Positions 62,733-64,000 of a DNA stretch of 64,000 nt are shown here, piece by piece. Under the pieces are notes generated by a model that had not been told where the DNA came from, made no database searches, and saw nothing but the letters and a program-made list of their open reading frames with translations. Position numbers and translations under genes: made by a program. Within the stretch, counting starts at the first letter, position 1. Each line of letters begins with the position of its first letter. This stretch comes from Burhinus oedicnemus (taxonomy: Eukaryota > Chordata > Aves > Charadriiformes > Burhinidae), in NCBI GenBank assembly GCA_008921705.1, contig VFFE01007486.1:881639-945638 (forward strand). Direction: 5' to 3'.

Positions 62733-64000
62733 GCAAGCTTCAGGTTCTTGTAGAAAAAAATGAAAACAACAGCTAACAAGCTACTGGTTTTCAGACAGAA
62801 AAGCATAGAGAACTTCAGAAGCTTAGTCTTAATGAAAACTATTTTTATTATCACAATTTTTTTCACAAGAAGAGAAACTTTCCCTTACTAGCAACATTTC
62901 TTGAGCTTTTACCTTTTCTCTGCTTTTCCTAATTAATCCTGGCCTGAAGGCCAAAGGCATTCACTTACAGTGACAGTAATATATATACTTTGTGTATATA
63001 TTTCATGTTCAGTTCCTGTCCTCTGTATCTCCAACTAAGCCTTCAAATAATTAACATATATGACTGCATTTTAAACACTGTTTCTAGCTGAGGATCTACA
63101 GTGTCCTGAAAAACTTAATTAGATATGGAAACAAATGAATACTTGCACAGGTCAGAGAATTTTGTATGGGTTACAACCTAACAGGAACACACAGGATGAC
63201 TAACAATATTTTATAATAATTCATCTTGAAGTTAACTGGAGTGCGGTAGAACATTTTAGCAGCAAGTACAGTCTAAAACATAATTTATTTTCCATCAGAA
63301 GTTTAAAGGGAAGATGTCTACCTGTTATGGTAGCTGAGCTAGATATTTCCTTTTCTATCATGAGAGATGTGCAAATTCTCTTAATTTCAGCAGAACACCT
63401 GTATATTTAATTGGTTTATCAATGTGTAAAGCAACCAGGAATGGCAGAAAGTAGAAACAGTGTTTGAGAGGAAAGATATAATCTCTTAAAAAAAAAAAAA
63501 AAGAAGCAGCAGAAATCACAAACTGTCAAACAGGGTCAACCAATAAATAAAAATTTGTCTTTGTCCATATTCAAGATCAAAAGCTGTTTATACAAATAGC
63601 AAGAGATATGTCAAGCTTCAAAGAGCTGATGGCAGATACCATCCAAAAATATAAGGAACGAAATATGCCTCTGAACATCATCAGCATACAAATAACAAAA
63701 CCACAGGCTTTTTAGTTCAGGCCCTTAGTGGGCTTATGACAGCTGCCTCTTCAATACGGCACTTAGCTGTATTAGAACTTAAGGCCATCATTGATTGTAT
63801 GTATGTACTTCATTTCACTGTATTGCAAGCTATTTGCAACAAAAGCCCTTCACTACTGTTTTTGTTTGCTTTTCTTCTATGTTCTGCAAGTTAATGTACA
63901 CATGTATTGCCATATGTGACTGGCTGAGAGGTATTTTTCTATTAAGAGTGAAACGTAACAAAGAGGAAAGAATCAATGCAAAAGGAGAAGTTGCAGGAAA
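62733..64000. other. Unique AT-rich non-coding stretch
   Basis: Holds a short TATATATAC/GTATATAT run near 62980-63001 and a 15-bp A-run at 63488-63502. No exon or transposon is recognised up to the end of the window. Confidence 0.6.
63488..63502 (+). repeat. Poly-A run
   Basis: Fifteen consecutive A residues with no retroposed sequence recognisable upstream and no flanking duplication noticed, so it is probably a simple homopolymer rather than the tail of a retrocopy. Confidence 0.75.

Noticed and set aside
1..64000. CRISPR arrays, bacterial operons, phage or plasmid features
   Set aside because: No regularly spaced repeats, no dense coding and no ribosome-binding-site pattern. The repeat families identify vertebrate (avian) nuclear DNA.

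Overview
This window looks like avian nuclear DNA, and I see no protein-coding exon, tRNA or rRNA that I can defend. It is AT-rich. The interspersed repeats are CR1 LINEs, several ending in the avian 8-bp tail (ATTCTRTG)n, together with endogenous-retrovirus LTRs of types common in bird genomes. There is no operon structure, no dense coding and no CRISPR array. The sequence reads as an intergenic desert or part of one very large intron. The species, chromosome and nearest gene cannot be told from the sequence alone.

Layout. 1-4.9 kb is unique AT-rich DNA. 4.9-5.5 kb is a very old CR1 in minus orientation. 5.5-10.5 kb is unique. 10.5-12.5 kb is a GC-rich repeat cluster: a 1.13-kb solo LTR with a 5-bp target-site duplication, a C-rich, CpG-poor block of unknown origin, and a CR1 3' end. 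12.5-31.9 kb is almost repeat-free. A CR1 3' end follows at 31.9-32.4 kb. A 186-bp foldback (terminal-inverted-repeat-like) element with nested perfect hairpins lies at 34.33-34.52 kb. At 38.3-40.7 kb a younger minus-strand CR1 lies against a much older plus-strand CR1 that reaches its 3' terminus. A decayed minus CR1 lies at 48.9-49.4 kb. A 569-bp solo LTR is at 55.8-56.4 kb, a MIR-like SINE relic at 60.3 kb, and a 748-bp minus-strand solo LTR with a perfect 5-bp duplication at 61.7-62.5 kb, followed within 100 bp by a CR1 fragment.

No genes work together here. The content is a record of successive retrotransposon insertions: old CR1 and MIR, then younger CR1 and solo LTRs. Between them lie long unique stretches, some of which contain homeodomain/POU-like AT-rich words of the kind found in conserved non-coding enhancers. 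Those are flagged as hypotheses only. Open reading frames up to about 158 codons occur, but none resembles a recognised protein apart from degraded CR1 polymerase ends.

I found no convincing undescribed biological system. The item most worth a second look is the foldback element at 34.33-34.52 kb. After it come the unexplained C-rich block at 11.8-12.3 kb and the LTR with an internal 45-49-bp repeat at 10.5-11.6 kb. Family assignments rest on recalled consensus sequences, not on a search.
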